DNA of 64,000 nucleotides from Tragulus kanchil (lineage: Eukaryota > Chordata > Mammalia > Artiodactyla > Tragulidae), in the NCBI GenBank assembly GCA_022376925.1, contig JAIOJX010000005.1:88433501-88497500 (forward strand). The letters run 5' to 3'. Under the pieces are notes generated by a model, which saw nothing but the letters and a program-made list of their open reading frames with translations, was not told the origin of the DNA and ran no database searches. Of this stretch, positions 1-11,634 are shown piece by piece; positions within the stretch are counted from its first letter, which is position 1; the number at the start of each line of letters is the position of its first letter. Both the position numbers and the translations under genes were made by a program.

Positions 1-1431
1 TCCTGGGATAGATATCGCTTGGTTATGGTGTGTAATCCTTTCTATATGTTGCTCAATTTGGTTTGTTAACATTTAGTTAAAAATTTTTGCATCTATATTC
101 ATAAACACACTAACTTTCAGTAATAGTTTCAAAAGACATTATTCCTGGCTTTGGCATCAGGGTAGTACTCCCTCCACGAATGCCTCAGGAATCATTTTTT
201 ATTTATTGAAAGACTTTGTGTAAGAATGGTGTTATTTCTTCTTTAAATATTTTATAGAATCTACTTAGGAAGCTATCTAAGTCTATGGTTTTCTTTGTAG
301 GAAGATATTTATGACTAATTCAATATCATTATTTCTTATAAGTCTATTCAGTTATTCTGTTTCTTCTTGGGTCAGGTTTTATTATATTATCTTTCTAGGG
401 ATTCTTCCATTTTATCTGTATATTTTTCATATAAAGTTGAACATGATGTTACTCCTTTATACCTGTGTCAGTTCCTACAGAGTCACTTATGCCTCCAACC
501 CACTTCATCCTTTTTATTCTGAGTTTGGACACATCCGTGTCTTCCCTATTTTTATTTAGATGTCTCAGTTTAGTCAATCTTTTAAAATAACTAATTTTTG
601 GCTTCATTGATTTTTCTCTATTATTATTCTGTTTTCTATTTCATTGGCTTCTGTTCCGATGTTTCATTTTTCCTTCCTTCTGTTTACTTTAGCTTTAATT
701 TGCACTTCTTTTTTCTTAAGATGGAAGCTTATTGATTTGAAATCTTTGTTTACTAATATGGTATTCAAAGTTACAAAGTTCTCTCTAAGCATTGCTTTAT
801 CTGCATTTCCTAAGCTTTGATAAGTTCTTTTTGCTTCTTACAGTTCAGATTGTTTTCCAGTTTCTTCTGTGTGTTCTCCTTTGACCTTTGAATTATTTAG
901 AAGCAAAGCTATTTAATTTTCATATGGAGAGTGCCCAAATTTCTCCCTGTTGTTTTTTTATCTTAATTCTGCTATAATCTAAGAATATTCACAATTATTT
1001 TAACTCTTAAAATATTGACTTATCTTATGGTCTAACATACGGCCTATCCTGGTGAATGTTCCATATGTGTTTGAAAAGAACATGTTGTTTGGTTGAGTGT
1101 TCTGTAAATGTAACATTTCAAATTAGCTAATATGGTTGTTCAGGTCTTCTATATCTTTACTGATTTCCTGTCTAGTTGTTTTATCCGTTATTGAGTGAGG
1201 CATTGAAATCTTCAACTCTAATTGTTGTACTATTTCTTTTTTCACGTTTTTCAACATTGTCAGTTTTAGCTTCATGGATTTTGAGACTCTGTTTTAGATG
1301 TGCATACATTAATTTTTTTTAAGTTCTTCCTGATGTAATAAGTGTTTTACATCATGAAATGTCACTCTTTTTCTCTAGCAGTATTTCTTGTCTGAAAGTC
1401 TATTTTGTCTCATATGAATCTAGGCACTCTA
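1..1431 (-). repeat. Ancient L1 LINE, ORF2 part, antisense
   Basis: Read on the minus strand, this AT-rich stretch follows the order of L1 ORF2, from the reverse transcriptase region toward the linker and endonuclease region. The plus strand shows the recognisable antisense landmarks (a 'ggcatcagggtagtactcc' block near 150, and a tattttgtct-catatgaat block near 1400). Reading frames are broken throughout, so it is a decayed old (L1M-like) copy. It continues to the right between inserted SINEs up to about 7.45 kb. The 3' end of the element lies left of the window. Assignment is from remembered consensus order, not from a database search. Confidence 0.75.
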
Positions 1432-1685
1432 CATTTTTTTTGCCTCTAAGTCATCATTTGTTTTCATCCATCTTTATTCTTTGGCATGTGTGAGCCTCCC
1501 ATTGCAGTGGCCTTCCTCACTGCAGAGCACCGGTTCTGGGCACATGCGCTCCAGAGTGCTGGCCGTAATTGGACACACTGGTCCAGCTGCTCCACTGCAC
1601 GTGGGATCTTCCCAGGCCAGGGATTGAACCGGTGCCCCTTGCACTGCATGGTGGACTCTCCACCCACTGGACCACCAGGGAAGTC
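1432..1685 (-). mobile_element. tRNA-derived SINE (CHR/Bov-tA type), antisense, with target-site duplication
   Basis: The minus strand begins with a tRNA-like head (cttccctggtggtccagtgg) and carries a B-box-like ggttcaatccctgg, then the ruminant body and an A-rich tail (T-rich on plus, near 1432). A 12-bp target-site duplication, ctaggcactcta, flanks it at 1420-1431 and 1686-1697. It inserted into the antisense L1. The 67- and 85-codon ORFs here are chance frames. Confidence 0.88.
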
Positions 1686-1697
1686 CTAGGCACTCTA

Positions 1698-2807
1698 TTT
1701 TGATGACTATTTGACATGCGATATTTTTCAAACTCTGTTTACTTTAGCTTTAATTTGCACTTCTTTTTTCTTAAGATGGAAGCTTATTGATTTGAAATCT
1801 TTGTTTACTAATATGGTATTCAAAGTTACAAAGTTCTCTCTAAGCATTGCTTTATCTGCATTTCCTAAGCTTTGATAAGTTCTTTTTGCTTCTTACAGTT
1901 CAGATTGTTTTCCAGTTTCTTCTGTGTGTTCTCCTTTGACCTTTGAATTATTTAGAAGCAAAGCTATTTAATTTTCATATGGAGAGTGCCCAAATTTCTC
2001 CCTGTTGTTTTTTTATCTTAATTCTGCTATAATCTAAGAATATTCACAATTATTTTAACTCTTAAAATATTGACTTATCTTATGGTCTAACATACGGCCT
2101 ATCCTGGTGAATGTTCCATATGTGTTTGAAAAGAACATGTTGTTTGGTTGAGTGTTCTGTAAATGTAACATTTCAAATTAGCTAATATGGTTGTTCAGGT
2201 CTTCTATATCTTTACTGATTTCCTGTCTAGTTGTTTTATCCGTTATTGAGTGAGGCATTGAAATCTTCAACTCTAATTGTTGTACTATTTCTTTTTTCAC
2301 GTTTTTCAACATTGTCAGTTTTAGCTTCATGGATTTTGAGACTCTGTTTTAGATGTGCATACATTAATTTTTTTTAAGTTCTTCCTGATGTAATAAGTGT
2401 TTTACATCATGAAATGTCACTCTTTTTCTCTAGCAGTATTTCTTGTCTGAAAGTCTATTTTGTCTCATATGAATCTAGGCACTCTACATTTTTTTTGCCT
2501 CTAAGTCATCATTTGTTTTCATCCATCTTTATTCTTTGGCATGTGTGAGCCTCCCATTGCAGTGGCCTTCCTCACTGCAGAGCACCGGTTCTGGGCACAT
2601 GCGCTCCAGAGTGCTGGCCGTAATTGGACACACTGGTCCAGCTGCTCCACTGCACGTGGGATCTTCCCAGGCCAGGGATTGAACCGGTGCCCCTTGCACT
2701 GCATGGTGGACTCTCCACCCACTGGACCACCAGGGAAGTCCTAGGCACTCTATTTTTGATGACTATTTGACATGCGATATTTTTTCAAACTCTGTATCTT
2801 TACACCT
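1698..2807 (-). repeat. Antisense L1 ORF2 continued (includes D1 second copy)
   Basis: Positions 1698-1733 and 2753-2807 continue the L1 from the other side of the SINE. Positions 1734-2486 repeat the L1 of 679-1431, and a second SINE copy follows. No coding capacity remains. Confidence 0.7.
2487..2740 (-). mobile_element. Second copy of the antisense tRNA-SINE
   Basis: This matches 1432-1685 at offset 1055, including the 12-bp target-site duplication (2475-2486 and 2741-2752). It is not an independent insertion. Confidence 0.9.
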
Positions 2808-3032
2808 GAGCTTTCCCCATTGCTCAGCTGCAGAGAATCTGCCTCAAATGCAGGAGATGCAGGAGACCCAGATTTGGTCCCTGAGTTGGGAAGATCCCCT
2901 GGAGGAGGGCATGGCAATTCACTCCAGTATTTTTGCCTCAAGAACTCCATGGGCAGAGGAGCCTGGCAGGCTACAGTCCATAAGACTGCAGAATTAGACA
3001 CGATTGAAGCAACTGAGCACACACACACACAG
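2808..3032 (+). mobile_element. Bov-tA SINE, sense
   Basis: A complete ruminant SINE: a degraded tRNA-like head (gagctttccccattgctcag), then the ggcaattcactccagtat block, the agaggagcctggcaggctac block, and an (AC)n tail. It splits the antisense L1, whose sequence resumes at 3033. The flanking ctttaca motifs look like a target-site duplication. Confidence 0.85.
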
Positions 3033-3125
3033 ACCTTTACATCTAAACTGTGTTCTTTTTATACCACATATACTTAGATCTTGCATTTCCCTCTCAGACA
3101 ATTTCTGTCTTTTTATTGGAGTACA
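3033..3125 (-). repeat. Antisense L1 fragment between two insertions
   Basis: A short L1 continuation in the order expected for the ORF2 5' part, seen in the gatcttgcattt and tttattggagtacat blocks. It is interrupted at about 3126 by another repeat and resumes at about 4640. Confidence 0.6.
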
Positions 3126-3550
3126 TATTAATTTCTCAGGTCTGCAATAACAAAATCCACAAACTGCATGCCTTAATCGAATAGAAATTTATACTCTCTT
3201 AGTCCTCAAGGCCGAAAGTCCAAATCAAAATACTAGGAGGGCTGGTTTCTCAGAGGGAGAATCTGTTAGATGCCTGGCTTCTGGCAGTTGCCAGCAATTT
3301 TTGGTGTCCCTTGGCCTGTGGACGCATCATTTTAATTTTGGCACATTGGTCTTCACATGGCATTTTCTTCAATGTGTCTGAGGTCTCCAAATCTTCCCTC
3401 CTTTTTTAAGGGAAACCAATTATTGGATTAGGACACATGTTAATCTATTATGACCTCATCTGACCTTGAGTATCTCTGCAAAACCCTACTTCCAAATAAG
3501 ATCACATTCTGAAGTCTAGGTAGACAGAATTTCGGGTCACTTTCTAAGCT
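3126..3550 (+). mobile_element. LTR-like mammalian interspersed repeat, family not assigned
   Basis: A 425-bp block inserted in the antisense L1. It has the pattern of a widely dispersed mammalian repeat: ctgcaataacaaaatccacaaactg, agaaatttatactctc, gaaagtccaaatcaa, tcttcacatggc, tattggattagg, then ccaaataagatcacattctga. I recognise the repeat but cannot name its family without a library search. Confidence 0.6.
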
Positions 3551-3579
3551 TTTAAATTTTTTTGAATCTAGGCACTCTA

Positions 3580-3833
3580 CATTTTTTTTGTGTCTAAGCC
3601 ATCGTTTGCTTTTCATCCATCTTTATTCTTTAGCTTGTGTAGACCTCCCATTGCAGTGGCTTCTCTCGCTGCACACCACCGGTTCTGGGCACATGCGCTC
3701 CAGAGTGCTGGCCGTGGTGGACACACTGGTCAAGCCACTCCACAGCACGTGGGATCTTCCCAGGCCAGGGATTGAACCGGTGCCCCTTGCACTGCATGGT
3801 GGACTCTCCACCCACTGGACCACCAGGGAAGTC
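3580..3833 (-). mobile_element. Third, divergent copy of the antisense tRNA-SINE
   Basis: It lies at offset 1093 from 2487-2740, with the same flanking ctaggcactcta (3568-3579 and 3834-3845). Positions 3590-3750 differ at roughly 20-25 sites while the rest is identical. Since the flanks are the same insertion site, this is a poorly called copy rather than a new SINE. Confidence 0.8.
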
Positions 3834-3901
3834 CTAGGCACTCTATTTTTGATGACTATTTGACATGCGATATTTTTTCAAACTCTGTATCTTTACACCT
3901 G

Positions 3902-4125
3902 AGCTTTCCCCATTGCTCAGCTGCAGAGAATCTGCCTCAAATGCAGGAGATGCAGGAGACCCAGATTTGGTCCCTGAGTTGGGAAGATCCCCTGGAGGAG
4001 GGCATGGCAATTCACTCCAGTATTTTTGCCTCAAGAACTCCATGGGCAGAGGAGCCTGGCAGGCTACAGTCCATAAGACTGCAGAATTAGACACGATTGA
4101 AGCAACTGAGCACACACACACACAG
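3902..4125 (+). mobile_element. Second copy of the Bov-tA SINE of 2808-3032
   Basis: Identical to the first copy at offset 1093, within D2. Confidence 0.88.
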
Positions 4126-4640
4126 ACCTTTACATCTAAACTGTGTTCTTTTTATACCACATATACTTAGATCTTGCATTTCCCTCTCAGACAATTTCTG
4201 TCTTTTATTGGAGTACATATTAATTTCTCAGGTCTGCAATAACAAAATCCACAAACTGCATGCCTTAATCGAATAGAAATTTATACTCTCTTAGTCCTCA
4301 AGGCCGAAAGTCCAAATCAAAATACTAGGAGGGCTGGTTTCTCAGAGGGAGAATCTGTTAGATGCCTGGCTTCTGGCAGTTGCCAGCAATTTTTGGTGTC
4401 CCTTGGCCTGTGGACGCATCATTTTAATTTTGGCACATTGGTCTTCACATGGCATTTTCTTCAATGTGTCTGAGGTCTCCAAATCTTCCCTCCTTTTTTA
4501 AGGGAAACCAATTATTGGATTAGGACACATGTTAATCTATTATGACCTCATCTGACCTTGAGTATCTCTGCAAAACCCTACTTCCAAATAAGATCACATT
4601 CTGAAGTCTAGGTAGACAGAATTTCGGGTCACTTTCTAAG
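4126..4640. repeat. Second copy of L1 fragment and LTR-like repeat
   Basis: Repeats 3033-3550 at offset 1092-1093 with one homopolymer change. No gene. Confidence 0.85.
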
Positions 4641-4826
4641 CTTTTAAATGTGTTTAATCCATATGTATTTAATATAGTTATTGATTTCATTGAATTTATA
4701 TCTGCCATTCTTCTATTCACTTTTTTCTATGTCTCATTTCCTTTTTGTTCATGTGTTACTTACTATTTTAAAAATATTTTTAATGAACAATTTTAATTCC
4801 TCTATTGATTTTTATTGTTATAACTA

Positions 4827-4921
4827 GGGAAGAGAATCCCATGGACAGAAGAACCTGGAGGGGTGCAGTCCATAGGCTCGCAAAGAGTCAGATACAACTG
4901 AACTGACTAAAGCAAAGCAGG
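4827..4921 (+). mobile_element. Bov-tA SINE 3' fragment
   Basis: Contains gagaatcccatggacag, cagtccataggctcgcaaag and a gagtcagatacaactgaac tail, the 3' part of a Bov-tA/BovB-type SINE. The duplicate copy is at 5976-6070. Confidence 0.7.
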
Positions 4922-5975
4922 GAAGACAATATATATATACTTAAATCTTCACATTTCATCCCCTTCTTTTTTCACTATTATTGTTTTATATATATATATC
5001 ACATCTTCATGTTATAAACCAAATAGTACAGTCTTATTACTGTTTTATGGATTTCTTTTTTAAAAAATTAAGATATGATTGTATATTTATATGTTCACTT
5101 ATATTTACCCATATATTTGAAGATACTCTTCATTCCTTCTTTAGGGTTTTAGTTTCTTTCTGGTTATTTTCTGGTCATTTGCTTTCAGCCTGAAAGACTT
5201 CCTTTATTGTTTCACCTAAAGCAAATCTGTTAGCACCAAATTCTCTTAGTCTTAGAAATGTGTGTATTTTCCCTTCATTTTTGAAACACTGTTTTGTTGT
5301 ATACAGGATTCTTGCTCAATAGTCTTTCCTTCAGGATTTTATATGTATCATTCTACTTTCTTCTGGCCTTCATTGTTTCTGATGAGATGTTAGCCAATGT
5401 TTTGTTTTTATGCTGCACAAAGGATTTTTTTTACTGGTTTCAAGATTTGATTTTAATTTTTTTTTGACTTTCAATTATTTCACTGTGATGTGTCTAGGTT
5501 TGGATCTCTTTGTCTTTATCCTTACTACAACTTTGGTGATCTAGGATACATAAATTAATGTTTGTCCTCAAATAGAGGAATTTTCAGCCATCCTTTCTTC
5601 ACAATTTCTCCTCCATTGTCTCTTCTTTCTGGGATTTCTATTACAAATAGCTATGCTTAATTACATTCCATAGGTCTCTGAAACTGTTCATTTTCTCCTA
5701 TCTCTCTTACTCGCTAGTCTTCAGATTGAATAGCTTTCACTGATTTATCTTTTCAGTCACTGAGTCTTCTACCATCTCAAATCTATATGTAGGGTCAATT
5801 TAGAGAGCCCACCTAGTGAATTTTTCATTTCAGCTCCCATATCTTCAACTCTACAATTTCTTTATTATTTTATGCCAATCTTTAATTTCCTTTTTGTTCA
5901 TGTGTTACTTACTATTTTAAAAATATTTTTAATGAACAATTTTAATTCCTCTATTGATTTTTATTGTTATAACTA

Positions 5976-6070
5976 GGGAAGAGAATCCCATGGACAGAAG
6001 AACCTGGAGGGGTGCAGTCCATAGGCTCGCAAAGAGTCAGATACAACTGAACTGACTAAAGCAAAGCAGG
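5976..6070 (+). mobile_element. Second copy of Bov-tA fragment
   Basis: Same as 4827-4921 at offset 1149, inside D3. Confidence 0.7.
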
Positions 6071-6750
6071 GAAGACAATATATATATACTTAAATCTTCA
6101 CATTTCATCCCCTTCTTTTTTCACTATTATTGTTTTATATATATATATCACATCTTCATGTTATAAACCAAATAGTACAGTCTTATTACTGTTTTATGGA
6201 TTTCTTTTTTAAAAAATTAAGATATGATTGTATATTTATATGTTCACTTATATTTACCCATATATTTGAAGATACTCTTCATTCCTTCTTTAGGGTTTTA
6301 GTTTCTTTCTGGTTATTTTCTGGTCATTTGCTTTCAGCCTGAAAGACTTCCTTTATTGTTTCACCTAAAGCAAATCTGTTAGCACCAAATTCTCTTAGTC
6401 TTAGAAATGTGTGTATTTTCCCTTCATTTTTGAAACACTGTTTTGTTGTATACAGGATTCTTGCTCAATAGTCTTTCCTTCAGGATTTTATATGTATCAT
6501 TCTACTTTCTTCTGGCCTTCATTGTTTCTGATGAGATGTTAGCCAATGTTTTGTTTTTATGCTGCACAAAGGATTTTTTTTACTGGTTTCAAGATTTGAT
6601 TTTAATTTTTTTTTGACTTTCAATTATTTCACTGTGATGTGTCTAGGTTTGGATCTCTTTGTCTTTATCCTTACTACAACTTTGGTGATCTAGGATACAT
6701 AAATTAATGTTTGTCCTCAAATAGAGGAATTTTCAGCCATCCTTTCTTCA

Positions 6751-9131
6751 CAATTTCTCCTCCATTGTCTCTTCTTTCTGGGATTTCTATTACAAATAGC
6801 TATGCTTAATTACATTCCATAGGTCTCTGAAACTGTTCATTTTCTCCTATCTCTCTTACTCGCTAGTCTTCAGATTGAATAGCTTTCACTGATTTATCTT
6901 TTCAGTCACTGAGTCTTCTACCATCTCAAATCTATATGTAGGGTCAATTTAGAGAGCCCACCTAGTGAATTTTTCATTTCAGCTCCCATATCTTCAACTC
7001 TACAATTTCTATTTAATTCTCCTTTTAGTTTATATTTCTTATTTCAATTGTTTATTTGTTGAGTCATTGTCATCATATTTAGTTTATGGAACATGGTTTT
7101 CTTTCATTGTTTGAGAATGTTTATGACAGTTACTTTGATGCCTTTGTCTGTTAAATGCAACATCTGGACCCCATTAGAGTTAGGTTCTAGTGATTGATTG
7201 ATTGTTGTTGTTTCCTCCTGAGCATGGGTCATGCATTCCTGTTTCTTTGCATGTCTCATACTTTTTTGCTAATAACTAGACATTTTGTATTTTATTGCAT
7301 TATTCTCAGGCTTCCCACATGCCTCAGGCATCTTCTTGTTCATTTTTGTTTCAATAAACTGCCTGAATTTAATCTGAGGACTGTATCTTCCCTTGGATTA
7401 TGGTGACTAATGTCTCTGCTTGGTCTTTTTTTTATTATTATTTCTTATTTTTGTCTTTAGTATGGCAATTAGGGTCATACCTATAACTACATAGCTTATG
7501 GTTAGCCAATGATGTGAGCAGGGTTTGTGATGAGACACCTTAAGCCTTTTGATTTCCACCCTCCATCAGCAAATGGATCTTTGTATGAGCTGGAAAGCAC
7601 ATTCAAAATTCAGAAAGCTTTCATATAGATCCACTTTTAAATCTCCACTGACCCTTCTTGGATTATGTCTGCATATATCTGGCATAGATGGAGATGTTAC
7701 CTAGTCCATCTCTGGCTCTCTTATTTTCAGAATTTTTCTATTCAATTTCAAGTTAGTCAGCCACTCACCCCAACTAGGATTGCAACCCCAAAGTAGCCAA
7801 GTCTTGGACTTTCCCATTCACTTCCAACCAAATGTGTTACCTTCACTGACCACACCTTTAACCATGGGATTTCACATTCCACCCCAAATCAAGTCAGCAT
7901 ATTCTGATTACAAAGGGCCTCTGGTGTTCATTGCCACTTTCTTCCAATTTCTCCTCCATTGTCTCTTCTTTCTGGGATTTCTATTACAAATAGCTATGCT
8001 TAATTACATTCCATAGGTCTCTGAAACTGTTCATTTTCTCCTATCTCTCTTACTCGCTAGTCTTCAGATTGAATAGCTTTCACTGATTTATCTTTTCAGT
8101 CACTGAGTCTTCTACCATCTCAAATCTATATGTAGGGTCAATTTAGAGAGCCCACCTAGTGAATTTTTCATTTCAGCTCCCATATCTTCAACTCTACAAT
8201 TTCTATTTAATTCTCCTTTTAGTTTATATTTCTTATTTCAATTGTTTATTTGTTGAGTCATTGTCATCATATTTAGTTTATGGAACATGGTTTTCTTTCA
8301 TTGTTTGAGAATGTTTATGACAGTTACTTTGATGCCTTTGTCTGTTAAATGCAACATCTGGACCCCATTAGAGTTAGGTTCTAGTGATTGATTGATTGTT
8401 GTTGTTTCCTCCTGAGCATGGGTCATGCATTCCTGTTTCTTTGCATGTCTCATACTTTTTTGCTAATAACTAGACATTTTGTATTTTATTGCATTATTCT
8501 CAGGCTTCCCACATGCCTCAGGCATCTTCTTGTTCATTTTTGTTTCAATAAACTGCCTGAATTTAATCTGAGGACTGTATCTTCCCTTGGATTATGGTGA
8601 CTAATGTCTCTGCTTGGTCTTTTTTTTATTATTATTTCTTATTTTTGTCTTTAGTATGGCAATTAGGGTCATACCTATAACTACATAGCTTATGGTTAGC
8701 CAATGATGTGAGCAGGGTTTGTGATGAGACACCTTAAGCCTTTTGATTTCCACCCTCCATCAGCAAATGGATCTTTGTATGAGCTGGAAAGCACATTCAA
8801 AATTCAGAAAGCTTTCATATAGATCCACTTTTAAATCTCCACTGACCCTTCTTGGATTATGTCTGCATATATCTGGCATAGATGGAGATGTTACCTAGTC
8901 CATCTCTGGCTCTCTTATTTTCAGAATTTTTCTATTCAATTTCAAGTTAGTCAGCCACTCACCCCAACTAGGATTGCAACCCCAAAGTAGCCAAGTCTTG
9001 GACTTTCCCATTCACTTCCAACCAAATGTGTTACCTTCACTGACCACACCTTTAACCATGGGATTTCACATTCCACCCCAAATCAAGTCAGCATATTCTG
9101 ATTACAAAGGGCCTCTGGTGTTCATTGCCAC
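6751..9131. repeat. Direct duplication D4, offset 1194
   Basis: Copy 1 is 6751-7937 and copy 2 is 7945-9131, with 7 bases between. The stretch 6751-7010 is also the end of D3 copy 2, so that sequence occurs three times (5602-5861, 6751-7010, 7945-8204). Confidence 0.96.
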
Positions 9132-9340
9132 GTTCTTCCTGGTAAAACAACCACTCTGACTGACCAAGACAGTCTTAACATCTCCCTTAGCTTCACTAAA
9201 CTTTAAAAAGGTTTATTCCTACATATAGGCCTCTGATCTTCCCTTGCTTAGAGCATTTATTTTAGAAAACTTGGAATTTCAAATTCTTTCTCTGTCCCTT
9301 TGAAATGCAAGTCTTTTCTCATCCTCCTTCCAGCTTTATA
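7451..9340. other. No gene; AT-rich unassigned sequence and D4 copy 2
   Basis: The unique part (7451-7937) may be the far 5' region of the old L1 but has no clear landmark. 7945-8640 repeats the L1 of 6751-7450. No coding exon or RNA gene is seen. Confidence 0.5.
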
Positions 9341-9344
9341 ATAT

Positions 9345-9470
9345 GACTCAGGTTACTCACTCCAGTATTCTTGCTTGGAGAAATCTATGGACAGAGGAGC
9401 CTGGCAGGCTACAGTTCATGGCATCTCAAAGAGTCAGACTGATAGACTGATAGACTAACACATATACACA
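9345..9470 (+). mobile_element. Bov-tA SINE 3' part
   Basis: Shows ttactcactccagtattctt, agaggagcctggcaggctac and gcatctcaaagagtcagac. The tRNA-like head is missing. The second copy is at 10484-10610. Confidence 0.75.
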
Positions 9471-11634
9471 CATATCTTTCTCAAGGATGAAAGAGACATC
9501 CCTTTGAAATATGATCATCAAGAAAGATAGCAACTCTATCTCCCAGTCTCTTTGGGATGATAGGAACCTAATGTAGGTCAGTGTCAATTAGCAAACCCAG
9601 ATGGCCTAATCATATTGACCAATTTCCCTCTTTAATGTCCTCTAGTACTTTTCCACTAGTTCATCCCAGTGTTTAAAAACTCTCCTGCATTTTGTTTCAA
9701 TGGGGGTGAATTCAGACTTTCTCCTTTCCTACGATAGTCTTCAATGATGTCTTCAATTTTTGACCAATTTCCTTCTCTATTAATGCCTTAAAGTATGGCA
9801 ATTAGGGTCATACCTATAACTACATAGCTTATGGTTAGCCAATGATGTGAGCAGGGTTTGTGATGAGACACCTTAAGCCTTTTGATTTCCACCCTCCATC
9901 AGCAAATGGATCTTTGTATGAGCTGGAAAGCACATTCAAAATTCAGAAAGCTTTCATATAGATCCACTTTTAAATCTCCACTGACCCTTCTTGGATTATG
10001 TCTGCATATATCTGGCATAGATGGAGATGTTACCTAGTCCATCTCTGGCTCTCTTATTTTCAGAATTTTTCTATTCAATTTCAAGTTAGTCAGCCACTCA
10101 CCCCAACTAGGATTGCAACCCCAAAGTAGCCAAGTCTTGGACTTTCCCATTCACTTCCAACCAAATGTGTTACCTTCACTGACCACACCTTTAACCATGG
10201 GATTTCACATTCCACCCCAAATCAAGTCAGCATATTCTGATTACAAAGGGCCTCTGGTGTTCATTGCCACGTTCTTCCTGGTAAAACAACCACTCTGACT
10301 GACCAAGACAGTCTTAACATCTCCCTTAGCTTCACTAAACTTTAAAAAGGTTTATTCCTACATATAGGCCTCTGATCTTCCCTTGCTTAGAGCATTTATT
10401 TTAGAAAACTTGGAATTTCAAATTCTTTCTCTGTCCCTTTGAAATGCAAGTCTTTTCTCATCCTCCTTCCAGCTTTATAATATGACTCAGGTTACTCACT
10501 CCAGTATTCTTGTTTGGGAGAAATCTATGGACAGAGGAGCCTGGCAGGCTACAGTTCATGGCATCTCAAAGAGTCAGACTGATAGACTGATAGACTAACA
10601 CATATACACACATATCTTTCTCAAGGATGAAAGAGACATCCCTTTGAAATATGATCATCAAGAAAGATAGCAACTCTATCTCCCAGTCTCTTTGGGATGA
10701 TAGGAACCTAATGTAGGTCAGTGTCAATTAGCAAACCCAGATGGCCTAATCATATTGACCAATTTCCCTCTTTAATGTCCTCTAGTACTTTTCCACTAGT
10801 TCATCCCAGTGTTTAAAAACTCTCCTGCATTTTGTTTCAATGGGGGTGAATTCAGACTTTCTCCTTTCCTACGATAGTCTTCAATGATGTCTTCAAATGG
10901 TCTATTTGAAGGTCTATTGAATAGTCTGAGTTAATGCTTCCTTTACCTAGCAAAGCTGGAGGGATAAGGGAATATCCCATGGGCAATATGCCTTAGATGC
11001 TCACTGTTCTTAACTGAAGTTCTACCAGCTTTTCATCAATAAGTGTTGATTTATTATTTGCCTTTGGTTTATTTCATGAGATTGGAAATGGTTGTTCTTG
11101 ACAACTTGTCCATTGTTATGTATGTTTGCTGGGAGAGGGTTTGCTGACCACTTCATTCTGCTACAGCCACTTTCCAACATTTTAACAAGTCTAAATTTCA
11201 GTAATTGCCAGGAAGAGTTAAATGGTTATTTACACCTTTGGCAATCACTCTATGAAGTCTTTTTTGGGAACATATATCATGTATTGAAAAGCAAAAACAC
11301 ATCTGATAAAATGTTCCTGCAGCATTACTGTGTGAATAGCTGACCAAACAAAGTGGAGTTTTCTATGTTCACAATATGTGTTCTTTTAATGTAGATGTTT
11401 TTGCTTGGTGAAACATTTCTTCTACATTAGATTAATACTCCATTTCCTTTTCTTTCCTTTACTTTCTCTCTCCTTAATTTTTTTGTTCCTCTGAAGAGGT
11501 TTTTTAGAGGCTTTTTCAAAAGCTAGAGCAATTCTATCCACTGATTAACTCTTATTTACAGGAATATTTACATTCTCAAAATTATACAGTTAAGGAAGTT
11601 AGTAATGCATAAGTACACACCTTCCCTCACTTCA
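9471..11634. other. No gene; unassigned intronic sequence
   Basis: Unassigned sequence including D5 copy 2. The unique stretch 10897-11634 has no recognisable repeat, exon or RNA. The 83-codon ORF at 11092 shows no family I recognise and is probably chance. Confidence 0.5.
10484..10610 (+). mobile_element. Second copy of Bov-tA 3' part
   Basis: Same as 9345-9470 in D5, with one substitution and one indel. Confidence 0.75.

Larger units (their letters stand above)
679..2795. repeat. Direct duplication D1, offset 1055
   Basis: Copy 1 is 679-1738 and copy 2 is 1734-2795; they share 5 bases (tctgt) at the join. The SINE inside is the same in both. Differences are single-base homopolymer changes near the end of copy 1 (tatttt versus tattttt, and a T run near 1725). 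Probable assembly duplication. Confidence 0.95.
2470..4649. repeat. Direct duplication D2, offset 1092-1093
   Basis: Copy 1 is 2470 to about 3557 and copy 2 is 3563-4649. From about 3760 onward the copies agree apart from a one-base T-run change (near 3112 versus 4203). The first 200 bases of copy 2, covering most of the SINE, carry many mismatches. Confidence 0.93.
4736..7010. repeat. Direct duplication D3, offset 1149
   Basis: Copy 1 is 4736-5861 and copy 2 is 5885-7010, with a 23-bp unmatched spacer (5862-5884). No difference noted between the copies by eye. Both breakpoints are internal to the L1. Confidence 0.96.
4640..7450 (-). repeat. Antisense old L1: ORF2 5' part, ORF1 and 5' region
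   Basis: Continuation of the L1 that begins at the left edge. On the minus strand the order is the endonuclease side of ORF2 (4640-4750), then ORF1-like sequence (about 5100-5700, with antisense landmarks ctttcttctggccttcattg and tcactgtgatgtgtctagg), then the 5' region (about 6950-7450). All frames are broken. Duplication D3 inflates the length by about 1.15 kb. Confidence 0.7.
8653..10896. repeat. Direct duplication D5, offset 1139-1140
   Basis: Copy 1 is 8653-9756 and copy 2 is 9792-10896. One base-change-plus-indel separates the SINE fragments (near 9372 versus 10511). The 35-bp spacer 9757-9791 looks like a garbled copy of the stretch starting near 9616 (shared ttgaccaatttcc then altered spacing). 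Confidence 0.94.

Noticed and set aside
679..10896. A regular array of 1.1-kb repeats that could be a satellite or CRISPR-like array
   Set aside because: Each duplicated unit is a different sequence, so there is no common repeat; adjacent copies only pair locally.
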